Shown here in pieces: positions 61,254 through 64,000 of a stretch of DNA of 64,000 nt. This DNA comes from Pascua guehoae (Eukaryota; Basidiomycota; Tremellomycetes; Trichosporonales; Trichosporonaceae). The stretch covers positions 1,690,268 to 1,754,267 of the forward strand of contig BCJX01000003.1 in assembly GCA_001600415.1 (NCBI GenBank). Reading direction: 5' to 3'. Each line of letters starts with the position of its first letter. Positions within the stretch are counted from its first letter, which is position 1. Below the pieces are notes generated by a model. That model was not told the origin of the DNA and did not search any database. It was given only the letters and a program-made list of their open reading frames with translations. The position numbers and the translations under genes were made by a program.

Positions 61254-61939
61254 CTGGGCAGAGGGGGTAGAGGGGTAGCGGGGTAGAGAGGGCAGAGGGG
61301 CAAGAGGGGGTAGAGAGGATAGAGGGTATCGAGATTGGGGCGGAGCGTGTGTGAGGCGAAAAGAGACGGCCACGCAGCCCACGCAGCCATGCGGTGCCAC
61401 TAGGTGTAGAACTCTCCAGTGGGACGGGACGAGTGTCGGTCGACGGATCGACGGCTTTGTATGCCCAGTACGAGGTGTACGCACCGCTACACTACATGTT
61501 GTACCCATTATTCCAAACACCGAGGCTGCACCTGAGCCGCGCAAGACGGGACACGGGGCACCGGATACTGGACGCGCCCTCGACACGCGCCGGCATACAC
61601 AACGTCCACAACTGCACTCGCACGCGACGCGCCGAGACATAACCGAGACAGATACATGACCAAACTGAAACTCTATAGCAAGACATGGGCACGCGCACTG
61701 ATTCTGCGCCACTGATCCACTGATCCATCCCCTCACCTCTTCGCCTCCTCGCCTCTTCTCCTCTTCGTCTCCTCGCCTCCTCGCCTTGTCGTACTCTCTG
61801 TGGCCTCTCCACTTTTGCACCCCAGCACCTCTCGCCGTCGCACACCGCCACGAACTGCGGGAGAGCATCTCCGCCCGCCACCGCGGCCTTTTACACCCCC
61901 ACCACACTCCGCTCCGCCACCGCGGCCGCCACCGCACAC
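61254..61939. other. intergenic with purine- and pyrimidine-rich tracts
   Basis: Between the 3' ends of RAD14 and the SUR7-like gene. Plus-strand purine run with repeated GTAGAG and GCAGAG (about 61257-61332) and pyrimidine run with repeated CTCCTCGC and CTCTTC (about 61733-61796), each GC-rich and nearly strand-pure. No coding frame supported. Confidence 0.55.
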
Positions 61940-63377
61940 CTACTTGCGGTACGTGCAGCACGAGATGACGTAGGGCAAGACGGCGAGGGCCATCAAGACA
62001 AACGAGGCCCAGACGAGCCCGAGCGCGGGGCCGGCCGTGACGGTGATGCCGAGGCCGACCTTGCCGCCTGTGACCTTTACGATTTTCGGGGGGGCGTCCT
62101 TTACGATGACCGAGGTCCAGATGGGGGGGCCGCTGGGTGTTAGTTGGCGAGTCCGTTGGGGGGGNNNNNNNNNNNNNNNNNNNNNNNNNNNNNNNNNNNN
62201 NNNNNNNNNNNNNNNNNNNNNNNNNNNNNNNNNNNNNNNNNNNNNNNNNNNNNNNNNNNNNNNNNNNNNNNNNNNNNNNNNNNNNNNNNNNNNNNNNNNN
62301 NNNNNNNNNNNNNNNNNNNNNNNNNNNNNNNNNNNNNNNNNNNNNNNNNNNNNNNNNNNNNNNNNNNNNNNNNNNNNNNNNNNNNNNNNNNNNNNNNNNN
62401 NNNNNNNNNNNNNNCCCTCCCCACCACCACACGCCACAACTCACATCATGAGCAAAATCGCACTGACACCGGCACACACGGCGGCGACGAAAAAGCTCAG
62501 CCGGTGCTTGACGAGCCCAAACACAAACGCGACGAGCGTGAGCGCCGAGCCGACAAAGATGAGCAGGCTCGCGACGCGCGTCAGGCCGTGGTTCCACCCG
62601 TCGTCGCGGAACGCGTGCGCGTCCTTTGGAATAATGTCGGATGTAATCTTCTTGTAATTGTTGGGCTTTTCGGGCGCGTCGGCAATCATCTGCGCAAAGG
62701 GCTCAAACGGGTAGCCGAACATTGTGTCGTTGCAGGCGCCGCCGCCGTTCTTTTGGTACCCGCAGGCGCCTGGGGTTAGCACGCCGAACGCCGAGCGGAG
62801 CGAGGCGGGAGGCGGGAGGCAAAGTGGCGCCGAGCGGAGCGAGGCGTGAGGCGACGCGTGGGGGTGAGGGGTACAGTGACGCCGGACAGAGTCAGGCGTG
62901 AGGGATACAGTGACGCCGAGCAGCGCGGAGCCGAGTCAGGTGTGAGGGGTAAAATGGCACCGAGCAAAGGGCGAGGGCAAGTGGACCTCGAGGTGCGAGA
63001 CAGAGCCCAGGAAGCATCCCCGAGCCGTCCAGTGGCACCTCTCATCGCAAGGCCCCGCGTGTGCGACGAAGAATGGCACAACATCACACCGAGCTCGCAC
63101 AAGTACTCTGCTCAGACCAGAGACACCTGCCCACCCAGACCCGGCTCAGACGACACCACATCCAACTCGGCCCAGACAACACAGCCCCTCCCCCAACCAT
63201 TCCCACCAACACCCCCCCCCCCCCCCCCCTCTCTCCCCTTTAACCCCCGCGTCAGACTCACTGTAAAGCCCATAGCGATAGTACTGCCTCAAACCCTTAC
63301 TCTGCCCCATGGGCTGGTTGGTCGTGTCGTACAGGCCCGCCGAGACCTTGTTGGCCGTCTGGACCGCCTGGCCAAAG
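61940..63377 (-). CDS. SUR7/PalI-family tetraspan membrane protein, 5' part not found
   Basis: Three exons support it: 63262-63377, 62445-62769 and 61940-62132. The extracellular loop reads GLYSACGYQKNGGGACND, the W/C-x-C type loop of fungal SUR7 proteins, and is followed by three membrane spans: TRVASLLIFVGSALTLVAF, LSFFVAAVCAGVSAILLM and GLVWASFVLMALAVLPYVI, then a short cytosolic tail CCTYRK. SUR7 proteins stay in the plasma membrane at eisosome (MCC) patches. The exon carrying the first span should lie upstream, but I cannot see it up to 64000. The 250-N gap lies in the intron between the last two exons, and AT+C splicing restores the frame (LLM-IGPPIWT). So no coding sequence seems lost. 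The middle intron is 492 nt. Confidence 0.82.
62165..62414. other. assembly gap (250 N)
   Basis: Unsequenced run, bordered by seven G on the left (62158-62164) and CCCTCCCC on the right. It falls inside an intron of the SUR7-like gene. Confidence 0.98.
62783..62970 (+). repeat. degenerate minisatellite in SUR7-like intron
   Basis: About four imperfect copies of a unit near 45-55 bp: GACGCCGAGCGGAGCGAGG, then GTGAGG, then GGTACAGTGACGCCG, ending in GTAAAATGGCACCGAGC. It accounts for much of the 492-nt intron. Confidence 0.65.
63212..63229 (+). repeat. poly(C) run, 18 nt, in SUR7-like intron
   Basis: Run of 18 C, about 30 bases from the 5' splice site of the intron 62770-63261 (minus-strand gene). 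Confidence 0.85.
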
Positions 63378-64000
63378 CTGCGTGTCAGTACAGGCATGGA
63401 GGGTAATCTGTGGCCAGCCATGTGGGCAAGGTGCCACGATGGTGAGGAGCACTACGGGTGGTGGAACGCAGTTGCACGCAGATCATGATAGAGGCGAGAG
63501 GCTGGCATTGGGGGTTGGTGATTCCTCGCATGTGTCGACTGCCACTCAAAGCGGGGCAAAGTGGGCCGCCGAGGTGGCAGCGGGCCTGCTGCGTGCTGCG
63601 GTCTGTAACCCCTCTCGACAGCTCGACAGCTCCATGGCTCCACAGATCGACAAGATCGACATCCTCGACCAAGATTGACTTGCCCATGATCGCCCTTGCG
63701 ACGATCTACCCGCCACATCACACAGCCACAACATGCCAACATGCCAACAACAACAACGAGCGTGGCGGGCAGGTGGCGTGCACAGGGACGGGACACGGCG
63801 TGCACAAACACAAACACCCACAGCCCATAGCCCACAGGCCAGCGCCCACCGCACTGCGGTCGGCGCCGTCTGTCGCGGACACTGGGGACCACTGGCGAGC
63901 CTGGCCCAGCTGCCAGCTGTACACTGCGCCGACGCGGGATACAGGCCGACACTCGTTCGTGCTGTCCGCCACGACCCTCCCCAGACTGTCACTCCCACTC
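63378..64000. other. region with no gene recognised
   Basis: Upstream of the last visible SUR7-like exon. It may be a long intron or hold the missing first exon; I see no hydrophobic frame fitting one. Open frames on both strands lack domains. Confidence 0.4.

Overview
The window reads as nuclear DNA of a high-GC basidiomycete yeast, most likely Tremellomycetes and perhaps Trichosporonales (lineage inferred). Genes are packed on both strands and cut by many short GT-AG introns, mostly 35 to 100 nt, with CTAAC or CTGAC branch points. The products are typical of fungi (LYS2 aminoadipate reductase, fused THI20, CBK1/NDR kinase, SUR7-like protein, a dual hybrid histidine kinase, a clampless-like regulator). 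I resolved 21 protein genes and one tRNA gene. Exon joins below were built by hand from splice signals, frame continuity and family motifs.

Layout. 1-5.6 kb (-): dual hybrid histidine kinase, 3' end outside the window. 6.5-9.7 kb (+): a probable OB-fold protein and an unrecognised protein. 10.6 kb (-): intron-containing tRNA-Ser(GCU). 11.4-12.5 kb (+): pirin. 13.4-17.2 kb: SLX9 (-) divergent from a large probable mitochondrial helical protein (+). 17.4-21.7 kb (-): SNF2-family ATPase. 22.3-23.9 kb (+): NADH pyrophosphatase. 24.5-26.0 kb (-): Cys-rich GPI-type surface protein. 27.9-33.3 kb: NmrA-like protein (-) divergent from a flavin monooxygenase (+). 33.6-35.2 kb (-): clampless-like protein, preceded by a 5.8-kb gene-free tract with diverged repeats and a MITE-like inverted repeat. 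41.1-45.4 kb (-): LYS2. 45.8-48.3 kb (+): MDP-1 phosphatase and a JMJD4-like oxygenase. 49.0-50.1 kb (-): acidic nuclear-type protein. 50.8-53.5 kb (+): THI20. 54.0-56.7 kb (-): CBK1. 57.9-58.7 kb (-): small single-TM protein. 59.8-61.3 kb (+): RAD14/XPA. 61.9-63.4 kb (-): SUR7-like protein with a 250-N gap inside an intron; its 5' end is not found.

The genes do not form one pathway or a secondary-metabolite cluster. They cover signalling and morphogenesis (histidine kinase, CBK1, clampless-like), cell surface (SUR7, GPI protein), lysine and thiamine synthesis, DNA repair or chromatin (RAD14, SNF2, OB-fold), ribosome biogenesis and translation (SLX9, JMJD4, tRNA-Ser) and redox metabolism (FMO, NmrA, pirin, NPY1).

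Most worth a second look: a kinase domain that lost its phospho-acceptor His inside the dual kinase; introns of only 34-36 nt; a required-looking 4-nt exon in the FMO; alternative organelle signals at the two ends of the NADH pyrophosphatase; and the repeat-bearing region upstream of the clampless-like gene.
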